A stretch of DNA of 64,000 bases from Actinacidiphila bryophytorum (lineage in GTDB: Bacteria; Actinomycetota; Actinomycetes; Streptomycetales; Streptomycetaceae), in contig NZ_JAFFIX010000031.1 of the NCBI RefSeq assembly GCF_016916835.1, forward strand, positions 1-64,000. The letters run 5' to 3'. Positions 34,050 to 43,005 of this stretch are shown here, one piece after another; the stretch's first letter is position 1, and every line of letters starts with the position of its first letter. The translations under genes and the position numbers were made by a program. The notes under the pieces are model-generated. The model had not been told where the DNA came from. It searched no databases and saw only the letters and a list, made by a program, of their open reading frames with translations.

Positions 34050-35870
34050 ATGGCGCGCTATGTGATGGCTGCGACCGATGCCGGTGGCGAACGGTTCAAG
34101 GAGCGTGTCTCGCTCGAAACGCCCACCCCCAGGGAGGTCGCCGCTTTCGGCGACGGGTACCAGTCGACGTATGTGCAGGTCAGTGACGAGCACGGCACCG
34201 TCACCCTCTACGGGAGGAGCGCCGGCGGCGCGTGGTCGGTGATCGCGGCCGACGTCGATGCCGAGACCGCGGGCGAGGTGGGCCGCTGGTTCGACCTCGT
34301 CGAGCACCTCCCGGGCCGAACGCCGGCCGGCGTTCGGAACGGTGCCCCGATACCGGAAGGCGAGCCGATGGCGAAGGCGCGGGCCGTGTCGCTGGTCGTG
34401 GAGCGGATCCGTGCCCGGCGCCTGGACTACCCCACGGAGGGGCTGGCCGCGGACCGCTTCGCCGGGGGCTGGAGCGTCTACGCGCCGGTCGACGTGGACG
34501 AGAGCGACCCGATGGCGTTCCTGGACATGCCGGTGGGGCGTTCGGTGTTCCTGGTGGGCGACACCGGGCGGGTCAAGGAGACGTCCAGCTCGGTCCCGCC
34601 GCAGATGGCGGAGGAGATGTTCACCGCCGAGGAGGCGTACGTCCGGCGCAGGCTCGACGGCGAGGAGTTCATGGCCGACCTGCAGGACGAGGTGGCCCGG
34701 CTCAGCTCCGGGGCGGAAGGCCCGGCGGGCATCGCCTCGTTCACCGTCGAGACTCCCAGCGAGGCGATCGCGGCCAGGGCGCAGGCGCTCCTCGGGCCGA
34801 TCGCCCAGCAGCTGGCCCTGCTCGGTCCGCCGGGATGGGACAGCTTCACCGCGACGTTCTCCTTCACGGTGTCCGGCGAGGTGGCCCAGCTGCGGTTCCG
34901 GTCGGCAGGCCGGGACGTCGAGGTCCTGGTACCGGAGCAGACGGCCCTGCTGGTCCGCCGGCAGCGGCACCTCGCCGCCCGGATGCCGGCCGGCCCGTGG
35001 TGGCGCCTGCTGCTGTCCCTGGGGCACACCGCGGGGACGAACGCGGTCATCGCCACGGAGTACGACTACGGCGACCGGCCCTTCCCCGACGACCACCTGC
35101 TGGCACCCGGCAACTACCGCGACGACCTGGCCGCCTACCCGCGCGCCCAGACGCCGGCGTGGCTCTCCGCGTACGCCGCGGGCGGCCGAGGACCCGGCCC
35201 CGCGTCCCCTCCGGCACCCCGGGCCGCCGCGGCACCGGCACCCGCACCCGCACCGTCCGCGGCACCGTCCCCGGCACGCTCATCGGCCCCGCCTGCCGAA
35301 TATCCGGTCCTCGACACCACGGTCGGCGGGAAGCGCCTGCACGCCGACCCCCGCGTGATCACCTACGGCAGGAAGTCGATCGCGCTCGACGAGGTGGAGT
35401 GGGTCGGCTTCTCGGCGACCCGGGTCGCCGAGAAGCGCTTCATGTTCCCCACCTTCTACACCAACACGTGGCAGTTCCAGGTGGGGCGTTACCCGTACTA
35501 CGGCGGTCCGAAGGTCTCGGTGCTCATCTCGAAGGGGGGCCGCGAGGCCGAGCAGCCGGCCGAGTGGGCCTTCCTGGTGAACCTCGTCGGCCGCTACCTG
35601 GAGCCCCGGCTGCTGGGCGACCTGGTCACCCGGGTGCGCCGGGGTGAGACCGTCACGGTCGGCGGCAGCATCCAGGTGGCCCGGGACGGCATCGCGTGTC
35701 CGAAGCCGCGCTTCTCCCTGCCCTGGACCGTGCTCGGCCCGGTGCAGTTCTCCAACGGGATGATCCTCATCCACCAGGCGGGCTCCGAGAAGCCCCTGCT
35801 GCGCGTGCCGTTGAGCCACCCCAACGCGGTCCTGATCCCCGATCTGTTCACCGCACTCGCGTCAGCCTGA
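34050..35870 (+). CDS. Large multidomain protein of unknown function
   Basis: A 606-aa protein I cannot assign. Residues about 105-185 look like an immunity-protein-type fold (FAGGWSVYAPVDVDE, then VGRSVFLVGDTGRVKET). Residues 240-375 form a second alpha/beta unit ending PDDHLLAPGNYRDDL. An Ala/Pro linker (about 385-420) leads to a C-terminal beta-rich, PH-like region (KRLHADPRVITYGRKSIALDEVEWVGFS onward). There is no signal peptide or membrane span. GGAG stands 3 nt before the ATG at 34050; a GTG at 34041 is the alternative. The end overlaps the convergent TetR gene by 9 bp. Confidence 0.75.
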   Translation: MARYVMAATDAGGERFKERVSLETPTPREVAAFGDGYQSTYVQVSDEHGTVTLYGRSAGGAWSVIAADVDAETAGEVGRWFDLVEHLPGRTPAGVRNGAPIPEGEPMAKARAVSLVVERIRARRLDYPTEGLAADRFAGGWSVYAPVDVDESDPMAFLDMPVGRSVFLVGDTGRVKETSSSVPPQMAEEMFTAEEAYVRRRLDGEEFMADLQDEVARLSSGAEGPAGIASFTVETPSEAIAARAQALLGPIAQQLALLGPPGWDSFTATFSFTVSGEVAQLRFRSAGRDVEVLVPEQTALLVRRQRHLAARMPAGPWWRLLLSLGHTAGTNAVIATEYDYGDRPFPDDHLLAPGNYRDDLAAYPRAQTPAWLSAYAAGGRGPGPASPPAPRAAAAPAPAPAPSAAPSPARSSAPPAEYPVLDTTVGGKRLHADPRVITYGRKSIALDEVEWVGFSATRVAEKRFMFPTFYTNTWQFQVGRYPYYGGPKVSVLISKGGREAEQPAEWAFLVNLVGRYLEPRLLGDLVTRVRRGETVTVGGSIQVARDGIACPKPRFSLPWTVLGPVQFSNGMILIHQAGSEKPLLRVPLSHPNAVLIPDLFTALASA

Positions 35871-36473
35871 GCGCACCGGGGGCCGGCCGGGTGCGCGCGA
35901 CGCCTGCGAGAGCGCGTCGAGCGTCACGCCGACGATGGCCAGCAGCTGCTCCGGGCTCGCCCCCGCCCTGCTCATGACGGCGAGGGACTGGTTGACGGCT
36001 GCCACGTGTACGGCGAACGTCCCGGCGTCGTGGTCGTTCAGCCCGCCGGCCTTCAGCGCGGCGTGCAGGCGTACGTACTGGAAGCCCAGCACTTCCTTCG
36101 TGTGTGCCGCGACCCTCGGGCTCAGCGTGGGAATCGCCATGGCCGACTGGGCGATCAGGCATCCGTCCGGCAGTTCGGGATCGGCGATGCGATCGAGGGT
36201 GACGCCGAAGAAGGCGCGGAAGGCTGCCGGCAGTTCGGCGGCGGCACACGACAGCGCCTCGTCGTACCTGCCGCCGTAGCGCGTCGCGTAGCGATCCAGG
36301 CAGCGCAGGAAGACCGTGTCCTTGTCGCCGAGCGAGGAGTAGATGGAGCTGCGGTTCAGGCCGGTGGCACGGGACAGGTCGTCCACCGAGGTGGCGGCGT
36401 AGCCGGCGCGCCAGAACTGGACCAGCGCGGCGTCCAGTGCGGTGTCCATGTCGAACTGCTTCCTGCCTGCCAC
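35862..36473 (-). CDS. TetR-family regulator
   Basis: A 203-aa repressor: N-terminal helix-turn-helix (GYAATSVDDLSRATGLNRSSIYSSLGDKDTVFLRCLDRY, about 24-62) and a TetR_C-type helical domain. GCLIAQSA is typical of the group that controls alkylating- or oxidant-responsive hydrolases. A 10-bp-arm palindrome lies between it and the divergent alpha/beta hydrolase, which it likely represses along with itself. Confidence 0.9.
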   Translation of the reverse strand: MAGRKQFDMDTALDAALVQFWRAGYAATSVDDLSRATGLNRSSIYSSLGDKDTVFLRCLDRYATRYGGRYDEALSCAAAELPAAFRAFFGVTLDRIADPELPDGCLIAQSAMAIPTLSPRVAAHTKEVLGFQYVRLHAALKAGGLNDHDAGTFAVHVAAVNQSLAVMSRAGASPEQLLAIVGVTLDALSQASRAPGRPPVRSG

Positions 36474-36529
36474 GGTGCCCTTCTTCGGTGGTGCGTCGGT
36501 GTTCCGAGCCTGCGGTGCGCAGCCATCTT

Positions 36530-36553
36530 ATCTTGAACCGATTGGTTCAAGAT
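36530..36553. promoter_or_regulatory. TetR operator palindrome
   Basis: ATCTTGAACC (36530-36539) and GGTTCAAGAT (36544-36553) are perfect 10-bp arms around GATT, between the divergent TetR and hydrolase genes. The inner TTGAAC half-site resembles that of the palindrome at 15090-15105, but arms and spacing differ. Confidence 0.85.
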
Positions 36554-36630
36554 GTGTTAGCGTCCCGGCGTGGCCACGGCCGGGCGCTCCCGGACTCGAC
36601 GACCGCGCGTGCCACAATTGGAGGATTCCT

Positions 36631-37569
36631 GTGATCGGCCCCGCGACCAGCGCCCTGCGCAGCGCCGAAACCCGTCCCGTCCGCGACCTGCCCCTGCACG
36701 ACCTGCCGGGATTCACCCACCGCTGGGCCGACGCCGGCGGTGTCCGCCTCCACGCCGTCGAAGGCGGCCCGCACACCGGTCCGGCTGTCGTGCTGCTCGC
36801 CGGATTCCCGCAGACCTGGTGGGCCTGGCGGAAGGTGATGCCCGCCCTCGCCGACCGCTTCCACGTCATCGCGGTCGACCTGCCGGGCCAGGGGCATTCC
36901 GAGCGGCCTGAGGGCAGTTACGACACCCACACGATCGCCGCGCACGTCCACGGCGCCGTGAAGGCCCTGGGAGTGCCGACCTACTGGCTGGTCGCCCACG
37001 ACGTCGGCGCCTGGGTCGCCTTCTCCCTCGCCCTCGACTTCGGGAACCACCTGCACGGGGTCGCCCTGCTCGACGCCGGGATCCCCGGCATCACCCTCCC
37101 CGAGGCGGTTCCCCTCGATCCGGAGAAGGCATGGAAGACCTGGCATTTCGCGTTCCATCTCGTGCCCGACCTGCCCGAGGCGCTGCTGGCCGGCCGCGAA
37201 ACGGAGTACGTCGGGTGGTTCCTGAGGGCGAAAGCCCTGTCCCCCGACACGTTCGACGACACCGAGATCGGCCACTACGCGGCAGCGGTCGCCGCCGACG
37301 GCGGGCTGCGCGCCGCCCTCGCCTACTACCGGTACGCCGCCGAGTCGGCGCGCAGGAACCACGAGGCGCTCAGCCGGCAGCAGCTGAACGTGCCCGTCCT
37401 CGGCATCTCCGGCAGCCACGGCTCCATACCCGACATGGCGGCGTCCCTCAGCCCGTGGGCCGGCGACGTCACCGGGGTCGTCGTGCCCGACGCCGGGCAC
37501 TTCATACCGGACGAGCAGCCCGCAGCGGTCGCCGCCGCCGTCGCCGACTTCATCGCCGGCAGCCGCTGA
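36631..37569 (+). CDS. Alpha/beta hydrolase (epoxide hydrolase/dehalogenase-like)
   Basis: A 312-aa hydrolase with VVLLAGFPQTWWAWRKVMP (oxyanion region), DLPGQGHSERP, the nucleophile in LVAHDVGAWVAF (Asp instead of Ser) and a terminal His in PDAGHFIPDEQP. An Asp nucleophile means ester-intermediate chemistry of the epoxide hydrolase or haloalkane/fluoroacetate dehalogenase type. The GTG at 36631 has GGAGG 6 nt upstream. It is under the divergent TetR operator. The true substrate is unknown. Confidence 0.88.
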   Translation: MIGPATSALRSAETRPVRDLPLHDLPGFTHRWADAGGVRLHAVEGGPHTGPAVVLLAGFPQTWWAWRKVMPALADRFHVIAVDLPGQGHSERPEGSYDTHTIAAHVHGAVKALGVPTYWLVAHDVGAWVAFSLALDFGNHLHGVALLDAGIPGITLPEAVPLDPEKAWKTWHFAFHLVPDLPEALLAGRETEYVGWFLRAKALSPDTFDDTEIGHYAAAVAADGGLRAALAYYRYAAESARRNHEALSRQQLNVPVLGISGSHGSIPDMAASLSPWAGDVTGVVVPDAGHFIPDEQPAAVAAAVADFIAGSR

Positions 37570-37585
37570 CCGGCGGCCGGGTGGT

Positions 37586-38461
37586 TCAGAGGTTCAGGTA
37601 GGACAGGAGGGAGCGGGCGGCGGGGGAGTGGCGGTCGGCGGCGGGGAGGGCGACGGAGACCTCCCAGGGGTGGTCCTCCTGGCCCTTGAGCGGGACCACG
37701 GCGAGAGCGGAGGCCTCGGGTTTGCGGGAGATGGGCTGGGGGACCACCGCGATGCCCAGGCCGTGGCGCACCATGTCGATCAGGGTGTGCACGTCGTAGA
37801 CCTCGACACCGATACGGCGGGGTGTGCCGCTCGCCGCGAAGGCGCGGTCGGTCAGCCGCCTGGCGCCCCAGTCCTCGTGCCAGTCCACGAACGTCTCGTC
37901 CGCCAACTCCCCCCACTCCGCATACGGTTCGCCCGCCAGCCGGTGCCCCGGGTGGCAGAGCAGCACCATCGGCTCGCTGGTCAGCGGCAGCAGCCGCACC
38001 CCCTCGGGCGGCGGCCCCGGCAGCGTGATGAAGGCCAGGTCGAGCCGCCCGTCGGCGACGTCCTGCGCCATCACCGCGGACCCGGCCTGGCGCAGCCTGA
38101 CCTCCACATTGCCGTGCTCGGCGCGGAAGCGGGCGAGCAGCGCGCCCACGTCGACGTTGACGCACTGCTCGGTGCCCACCGCCAGGCTGCCCCGCAGCAG
38201 CCCCTGCACCGCGGCGACCGCGTCGCCCGCGGCCCGCGCGGCGGCCAGCGTGCGGGTCGCCTCGGTCAGCAGCGCCCGCCCGGCGCCGGTCAGTTCGACG
38301 CTGCGCGTCGTCCGGGTGAAGAGCGCGGCGCCCAACTCGCGTTCCAGCGCCCGCACCGAGGCGGAAAGCCCCGACTGGGACACCACCATCCGGTGCGCCG
38401 CCCGCGTGAAGTGCCGCTCCTCGGCGACGGCGACGAAGTACTCAAGCTGCCGCAGTTCCAT
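37586..38461 (-). CDS. LysR-family regulator
   Basis: A 291-aa regulator: N-terminal winged helix (MELRQLEYFVAVAEERHFTRAAHRMVVSQSGLSASVRALERELGAALFTR) and a periplasmic-binding-like effector domain with LAVGTEQCVNVD and the LDLAFITLP hinge. Its start lies inside the end of a frameshifted gene read in the same direction. It is convergent with the alpha/beta hydrolase. No divergent target gene is present, so its target is not evident. Confidence 0.92.
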   Translation of the reverse strand: MELRQLEYFVAVAEERHFTRAAHRMVVSQSGLSASVRALERELGAALFTRTTRSVELTGAGRALLTEATRTLAAARAAGDAVAAVQGLLRGSLAVGTEQCVNVDVGALLARFRAEHGNVEVRLRQAGSAVMAQDVADGRLDLAFITLPGPPPEGVRLLPLTSEPMVLLCHPGHRLAGEPYAEWGELADETFVDWHEDWGARRLTDRAFAASGTPRRIGVEVYDVHTLIDMVRHGLGIAVVPQPISRKPEASALAVVPLKGQEDHPWEVSVALPAADRHSPAARSLLSYLNL

Positions 38462-38803
38462 CCCTGCCCCTCTCACTGCCCGGACGCCACCGGAACCAGT
38501 AGCCCGTCCCCTCCACACGGTGGCCGGTTCCGGTGTACAGAAGCTCGCCTGGGAGCCGTCGCGCGTCGCCCGGCACACGGTGGTACGGCCCGAGCAGGGC
38601 GTCCAGCTCGTCGTAGCGCGCGTCGACCCCCGCCTCGCCGGAAACGGACGCCCGGCCGCTGCTCCCCCGCACCCGTCGACGTAGTGCAGCGTGCCGTCGA
38701 CGTCGGCCAGACCGACGCGTGGGCCGTCGTACCACTCGAGCTCGATGTACATGCGCTCGAAGCCGTCCGCAACCAGATGCTCTTCGTCCCACGTCTCCGC
38801 CAC
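38442..38803 (-). pseudogene. Frameshifted small conserved hypothetical gene
   Basis: From the ATG at 38803 one frame gives a natural start (MAETWDEEHLVADGFERMYI, then YDGPRVGLADVDG, about 44 residues). Sense then moves to another frame, which gives a coherent end (GVDARYDELDALLGPYH, RLPGELLYTGTG) stopping at 38442. A frameshift near 38660-38690, probably with a deletion, separates them. Unless sequencing error explains it, the gene is dead. Its tail overlaps the LysR start. Confidence 0.65.
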
Positions 38804-38856
38804 ATGTGCAGGCTACAGACGTGCGGCCGGCCCCGGTGCACGGGCGGCGGCCTGCC

Positions 38857-39603
38857 TCACATCCGGGACTTCAACACGTCGACCTCGCAGCCCGGGGCGG
38901 ACGGGTCGAAGCCGTGCTCGACCAGCCAGCGCACTCCCAGCAGGCTCCGCAACGACCACCACGCGCGGATCACGTCGAGGTCGACGCCGGCGCCGTAACC
39001 CGAAACAACGTCGGCGAGGTGCTCCTCGTGCCCGAGGGTGAGGGTCGCGAGGTCGAACAGTGCGTCGCCGCGGCCCGCCTCGGACCAGTCGATGATGCCG
39101 GTGACCTCGTCGCCGTCGACGAAGACGTGGTCGACCTGCAGGTCGCCGTGCGTGAAGACCGGGGTCCACGGCCGGATCGCGGCCTCGGCGACGTGGCGGT
39201 TCCGGGTGACCAGGTCGGCGGGCAGGATGCCGTGCGCCACCAGCAGCTCGCACTCGCCGTCGAGTTCCGCCGCCAGCTCCCCGGGATCCCGGCGGCGCCG
39301 GCCGTGCCAGGGCGGCAGCGGCGCCTCGTGCAGCCGCCGGACGGCGGCACCGGCCGCGGCCCATGCCGTCGGCGATGCGGCCGACGGCTCACCGAGGCGC
39401 CCGAGCGCCCTCCCCGGGACGGCGGCGAGCGCGAGCACGGGCGGCCTGCGCCACAGGACCTCGGGGGTCGGCACCGGCACCAGCGCCAGGGCCGCGACCT
39501 CGGCGTCGATACGCGCCTGGTCGGTGTCCACCTTCAAGAACACGTCGCCGACGCGCAGGGTCGCGCGCTCGGAGTGGGCGACGACGACCGCGACCTCATC
39601 CAT
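38857..39603 (-). CDS. Aminoglycoside-phosphotransferase-family kinase
   Basis: A 248-aa small-molecule kinase fold. The catalytic loop THGDLQVDHVFVDG (Asp as base) and the metal-binding IIDWSEAGRGDALFDLA are clear; VGDVFLKVDTD near the N-terminus supplies the nucleotide Lys. The Asn usual after the loop is replaced by His in VDHVF. The family includes antibiotic, choline, homoserine and sugar kinases, so resistance cannot be assumed. It is read alone, upstream of the frameshifted gene. Confidence 0.85.
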   Translation of the reverse strand: MDEVAVVVAHSERATLRVGDVFLKVDTDQARIDAEVAALALVPVPTPEVLWRRPPVLALAAVPGRALGRLGEPSAASPTAWAAAGAAVRRLHEAPLPPWHGRRRRDPGELAAELDGECELLVAHGILPADLVTRNRHVAEAAIRPWTPVFTHGDLQVDHVFVDGDEVTGIIDWSEAGRGDALFDLATLTLGHEEHLADVVSGYGAGVDLDVIRAWWSLRSLLGVRWLVEHGFDPSAPGCEVDVLKSRM

Positions 39604-39771
39604 GGCCGACCAGTATCCCGGTCACGCTCATCGCGAGGCAGACGGCGTGATTGAGAAGCCCTGCCGATGAATGCAACCGCTTTCTTCTATTGGACGGCTC
39701 ACCGATGCCGGGGTGAGCATGGTCGACGGCCGTTCGGCCACCCACCAGGCAGCTGTCTAAGGAGCTTCACC

Positions 39772-40806
39772 GTGGAGTACCGCAATCTCGGCCGCAGCGG
39801 ATGCGCCGTCTCCGCCCTGTGCCTGGGCACCATGACCTTCGGCTCGGAGTCGGACGAGAAGACCGCCTTCGCGCAGCTCGACCGCTTCGTCGAGGCCGGC
39901 GGCACTTTCATCGACACCGCCGACGTCTACAGCGGCGGCCGCTCCGAGGAGATCGTCGGCCGCTGGATCGCCGACCGGCCCGCCGATGTCACCGAGCAGG
40001 TGGTGATCGCCACCAAGGGGCGCTTCCCGATGGGTCCGGGACCCAACGACGCCGGCCTGTCGCGGCGGCACCTCGACCGCGCGCTGACCGCCTCGCTGCG
40101 CCGGCTCGGCGTCGACTCGATCGACCTCTACCAGGTGCACTCCTGGGACCCGCTGACCCCGGTCGAGGAGACCCTGCAGTTCCTCAGCGATGCGGTCCAC
40201 CAGGGCCGTATCCACTACGTCGGCCTGTCGAACTTCACCGGCTGGCAGCTGCAGAAGGCCGTCGACACCGCCGACTTCCGCGGCCTGGTCCGGCCGGTCA
40301 CGCTGCAGCCGCAGTACAGCCTGCTCAGCCGCGAGATCGAGTGGGAGATCACCCCGGCGTGTGAGTCCGAGGGCCTGGGCCTGCTGCCGTGGAGCCCGCT
40401 CGGCGGCGGCTGGCTCACGGGCAAGTACCGCCGCGACGAGCGGCCCACCGGCGCCACCCGGCTCGGCGAGAACCCCGACCGCGGTGTCGAGGCGTACGAC
40501 CGGCGGGCCGCGATGGCGCGCACCTGGGCGGTGGTGGACGAGGTCCAGGCGGTCGCGGAGGAGACCGGCGCCACGATGGCACAGGTCGCCCTCGCCTGGC
40601 TGCTCGACCGCCCGGCCGTCACCTCGGTCATCCTCGGCGCCCGCACCGTCGAGCAGCTCGACGACAACCTCGGGTCCGCCGACCTGCGGCTGACCGCCGA
40701 GCAGACGGCCCGGCTCGACAAGGCCAGCGACCCGGGCGCCGCGGACTACCCGTACGGCGTCCCCGGCGTGGACCAGCGCTCGCGCCGTATCGAGGGCGGT
40801 CGCTGA
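39772..40806 (+). CDS. Aldo/keto reductase
   Basis: A 344-aa AKR with the full catalytic set: Asp and Tyr in FIDTADVYSGG, Lys in VIATKGRF and His in YQVHSWD. LLPWSPLGGGWLTGKYRR and VILGARTVEQLDDNL complete the fold. It resembles the YajO/IolS-like group. The GTG at 39772 has AAGGAG 8 nt upstream; the frame open to 39667 is lower in GC and non-coding. A strong hairpin follows the stop. The substrate is unknown. Confidence 0.92.
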   Translation: MEYRNLGRSGCAVSALCLGTMTFGSESDEKTAFAQLDRFVEAGGTFIDTADVYSGGRSEEIVGRWIADRPADVTEQVVIATKGRFPMGPGPNDAGLSRRHLDRALTASLRRLGVDSIDLYQVHSWDPLTPVEETLQFLSDAVHQGRIHYVGLSNFTGWQLQKAVDTADFRGLVRPVTLQPQYSLLSREIEWEITPACESEGLGLLPWSPLGGGWLTGKYRRDERPTGATRLGENPDRGVEAYDRRAAMARTWAVVDEVQAVAEETGATMAQVALAWLLDRPAVTSVILGARTVEQLDDNLGSADLRLTAEQTARLDKASDPGAADYPYGVPGVDQRSRRIEGGR

Positions 40807-40816
40807 CCGATCCGGC

Positions 40817-40863
40817 CACCCGCCCGGCGCGGCCCTGACCTCGCGGGCCGACCCGGGCGGGTG
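40817..40863 (+). terminator. Terminator after the aldo/keto reductase
   Basis: CACCCGCCCGG (40817-40827) pairs exactly with CCGGGCGGGTG (40853-40863), and an inner CGGCCC/GGGCCG helix extends the structure. It starts 11 bp after the stop. Confidence 0.65.
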
Positions 40864-40987
40864 CACCACAGGCGCGGGGGGCGTGCGCCGGGCTGCGCAC
40901 GCCTGTCCGCGCCTCCGCACGCGGCTTACCCTGGGGTGGCCGAACCGGATTGAATGGGGTCATTCCGGCCGTCAGGAGGGAGACGGG

Positions 40988-41773
40988 ATGACCGACCGCC
41001 CCACCGCCACCGTGGTCTTCGACGCGCCCTTCGACGACCGCACCGCCTGGGCGGTCGGCCGCACCTCCGCCTATCCCGGCGACGGGCGCAATCCCGGCGA
41101 CAACAAGCTCGACGTCATCGGCCCCCGCCACGGCCCCACCGCCGACGGCGTGTTCACCGCCCGCCGCGCCCGCGGCGGCGACTGGTACACCGACCTGGTC
41201 TCCACCGAGTTCGCCCCCGGCGGCTTCGAGCTGCTGCCGGACGACGAACTCACCGCGACCTGCACGGTCCACGACGTCCAGGGCGCCTGGCCCGCGCTGT
41301 GGACCTGGGGGCGCGACACCCGCGGCCGCCCGCAGCCGGGGCACGGCGAGGTCGACGCCTTCGAGTACCACCCCACCAACCCCGGCCTGCTCGAACTCAC
41401 CAACCACGTCCGCCCGGCCGCCCACTACGCCGAGGGCGCCGTCACCGCGGGCCGCCCCTTCGCGCTGCGGGTGGTCTTCGGCACCGAGAGCGTCGAGTGG
41501 TACGCGGACGGCCGCCTCCTCTACGCCGACCACCAGGGAGTCGGCCCGCACTGGCGGGCCTGGCCGGTCGTCTGCATCAGCGTCGCGGCCGGCCGCTACG
41601 GGCATCTGCCGCCGCGGGCCGGCACCGGCGAACTGCACTGGCGGTGCGCGGGGCTGACCGTGCGCCGCGCCACCGCCACCGGGAGCGCCGCCACGAGCGC
41701 CACCACCGGCACGACCAGGAGCGCAGCCCCCGCCGCCACGCCCGGCGCAACAGTTAAGGATCTCCCGGCATGA
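40988..41773 (+). CDS. GH16-like jelly-roll protein without signal peptide
   Basis: A 261-aa protein with a concanavalin-like fold of the glycoside hydrolase 16 type: LTATCTVHDVQGAWPALWTW, then GHGEVDAFEYH, which keeps the ExDxxE catalytic signature, and VEWYADGRLLY. GH16 enzymes cut beta-1,3/1,4-glucans or galactans and are normally exported. Here the ATG at 40988, with GGAGG upstream, leads straight into the domain with no signal or lipobox. The C-terminal 30 residues are Ala/Thr-rich. Either it acts inside the cell, leaves by an unusual route, or has become lectin-like. Confidence 0.75.
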   Translation: MTDRPTATVVFDAPFDDRTAWAVGRTSAYPGDGRNPGDNKLDVIGPRHGPTADGVFTARRARGGDWYTDLVSTEFAPGGFELLPDDELTATCTVHDVQGAWPALWTWGRDTRGRPQPGHGEVDAFEYHPTNPGLLELTNHVRPAAHYAEGAVTAGRPFALRVVFGTESVEWYADGRLLYADHQGVGPHWRAWPVVCISVAAGRYGHLPPRAGTGELHWRCAGLTVRRATATGSAATSATTGTTRSAAPAATPGATVKDLPA

Positions 41774-41867
41774 TCACGCGCGGACCGGGCAGGTGCGCAT
41801 ACGAGACCCTTGCGCGCCAGGGGTTGTTCTCCCATGGGCACGAGACGAACGAAGCGGAGTCGGTGCG

Positions 41868-42740
41868 ATGACCGGGCGGCGGCAGCCGGTGGAAGGGGGG
41901 CCGCACGCCACGCGCGCGGCCGACGGGACGGGCACGCCCCGTGAGGGCGGCACCTCCGGTGCGGAGACGACCGGCTCCCAGGTCGCGTGCGGCGCCCCCT
42001 GCTGGGTGAGCCTGACCGCACGGGACCTGGCCGCGGCGGAGAAGTTCTACGGCACCGTGCTGGACTGGGAGTTCCGCTCCACGACGCTGGGCGAGCGCTT
42101 CGCCGTCGCGGTGACCGGCGGCCGTCCGCTCGCCACGATCGGGGCGGTCGCCGGCGACATGCAGGTCGCGGTGGGCTGGACGCCCTTCTTCGCGGTCTCC
42201 CAGGCCGACGAGGCGACCGCCAGGATCCGCGAGCGCAGCGCCACCGTGGCGCTCGGCCCGGTGTCCTTCGCCTCCGGCCGCGCGGTCCTCGCCGCCGACC
42301 GCGACGGCGCCGTCTTCGGGGTCTGGGACGGCCGCCTGCCCGGCGGCTGGCAGTCCTGGCACGACCGCGGCCCGGTCGTCGTGCGCCTGCGCACCAGGGA
42401 CGCCTTCGAGTCGGCCATCTTCTACGGCGGCGTCCTGGAGTGGGCCGACGAGGGGCGCGGCTGCTGCAGCGTGTCCTACGAGTACGAGAAGGCCGAGGTC
42501 GTCGTCCGCTCCTGCGGCGAGGTGGTGGCGCGGATCTCCTCGGGAGCCGTCGAGGCGGCGCCGGACCCCGCGGTGCGCCCGCACTGGGCCGTCCACTTCG
42601 CCGTCGAGGACGTGGCGGCGTGCATGGAGGCGGCCCGGGCGCTGGGCGGCGCGGTGCTCGGCAGCGGCGGCGGCCCCGCCGGTCCGTGGGCCGACCTGCG
42701 CGATCCGGACGGCGCCCTGTTCACGGTCTTCTCGCGCTAG
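41868..42740 (+). CDS. VOC-superfamily (glyoxalase/dioxygenase-like) protein
   Basis: A 290-aa protein with two vicinal-oxygen-chelate modules: CWVSLTARDLAAAEKFYGTVLDWEFR (about 44-70) and FESAIFYGGVLEW with WAVHFAVEDVAACMEAARALGG and WADLRDPDGALFTVF. The N-terminal 40 residues are disordered. Such proteins bind metals and small ligands and may be dioxygenases, isomerases or antibiotic-binding proteins; nothing here decides. GGAG precedes the ATG at 41868. The last 20 nt overlap a small convergent gene. Confidence 0.85.
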   Translation: MTGRRQPVEGGPHATRAADGTGTPREGGTSGAETTGSQVACGAPCWVSLTARDLAAAEKFYGTVLDWEFRSTTLGERFAVAVTGGRPLATIGAVAGDMQVAVGWTPFFAVSQADEATARIRERSATVALGPVSFASGRAVLAADRDGAVFGVWDGRLPGGWQSWHDRGPVVVRLRTRDAFESAIFYGGVLEWADEGRGCCSVSYEYEKAEVVVRSCGEVVARISSGAVEAAPDPAVRPHWAVHFAVEDVAACMEAARALGGAVLGSGGGPAGPWADLRDPDGALFTVFSR

Positions 42741-42906
42741 CCGCGTCCGGCGCCACGGCCGGTACCCGCCCGCGCGCGGCCCGCCGGGCACGCCTCTCGG
42801 GGACCCGCAGCGGCGGCTCGGGCAGCAGCTGCGCGTCTATCAGCGCGTCCAGATGGTCCTTGATCCACTGATTGGGCCCCGGCCGGGACCCCGCGGAATG
42901 CGCCAT
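42721..42906 (-). CDS. 61-aa protein of unknown function under a TetR operator
   Basis: A short frame (MAHSAGSRPGPNQWIKDHLD, then ALIDAQLLPEPPL and an Arg-rich tail) with strong third-position G/C bias, so probably real. No domain is recognised. The promoter is good: TATATT (42948-42943, minus strand) lies 36 nt before the ATG, with a palindrome directly upstream that shares its core with the site ahead of the TetR gene at 43006. It may be a small effector or regulator controlled by that TetR protein. It overlaps the convergent VOC gene by 20 bp. Confidence 0.6.
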   Translation of the reverse strand: MAHSAGSRPGPNQWIKDHLDALIDAQLLPEPPLRVPERRARRAARGRVPAVAPDAASARRP

Positions 42907-42942
42907 GCCCTGCCCCCTGTGGTGACGGCTGCTCGGAGCAGA

Positions 42943-42962
42943 AATATACACGAACGGTCGTG
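42943..42962 (-). promoter_or_regulatory. TATATT -10 with TetR operator CACGAACGGTCGTG
   Basis: A near-palindrome (42949-42962) adjoins the AT-rich -10 (42943-42948) of the 61-aa gene. Read on the minus strand it contains ACGACCGT, also found within the operator at 43719-43746. Confidence 0.6.
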
Positions 42963-43005
42963 CTAAAAGTCGACCCGGGAGAGGAAGGGCGGTCAGAAGG
43001 GGACC

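Noticed and set aside
38857-39603. Calling the phosphotransferase an antibiotic-resistance gene
   Set aside because: The fold covers many substrates, and no specific aminoglycoside-pocket features or resistance context were seen.
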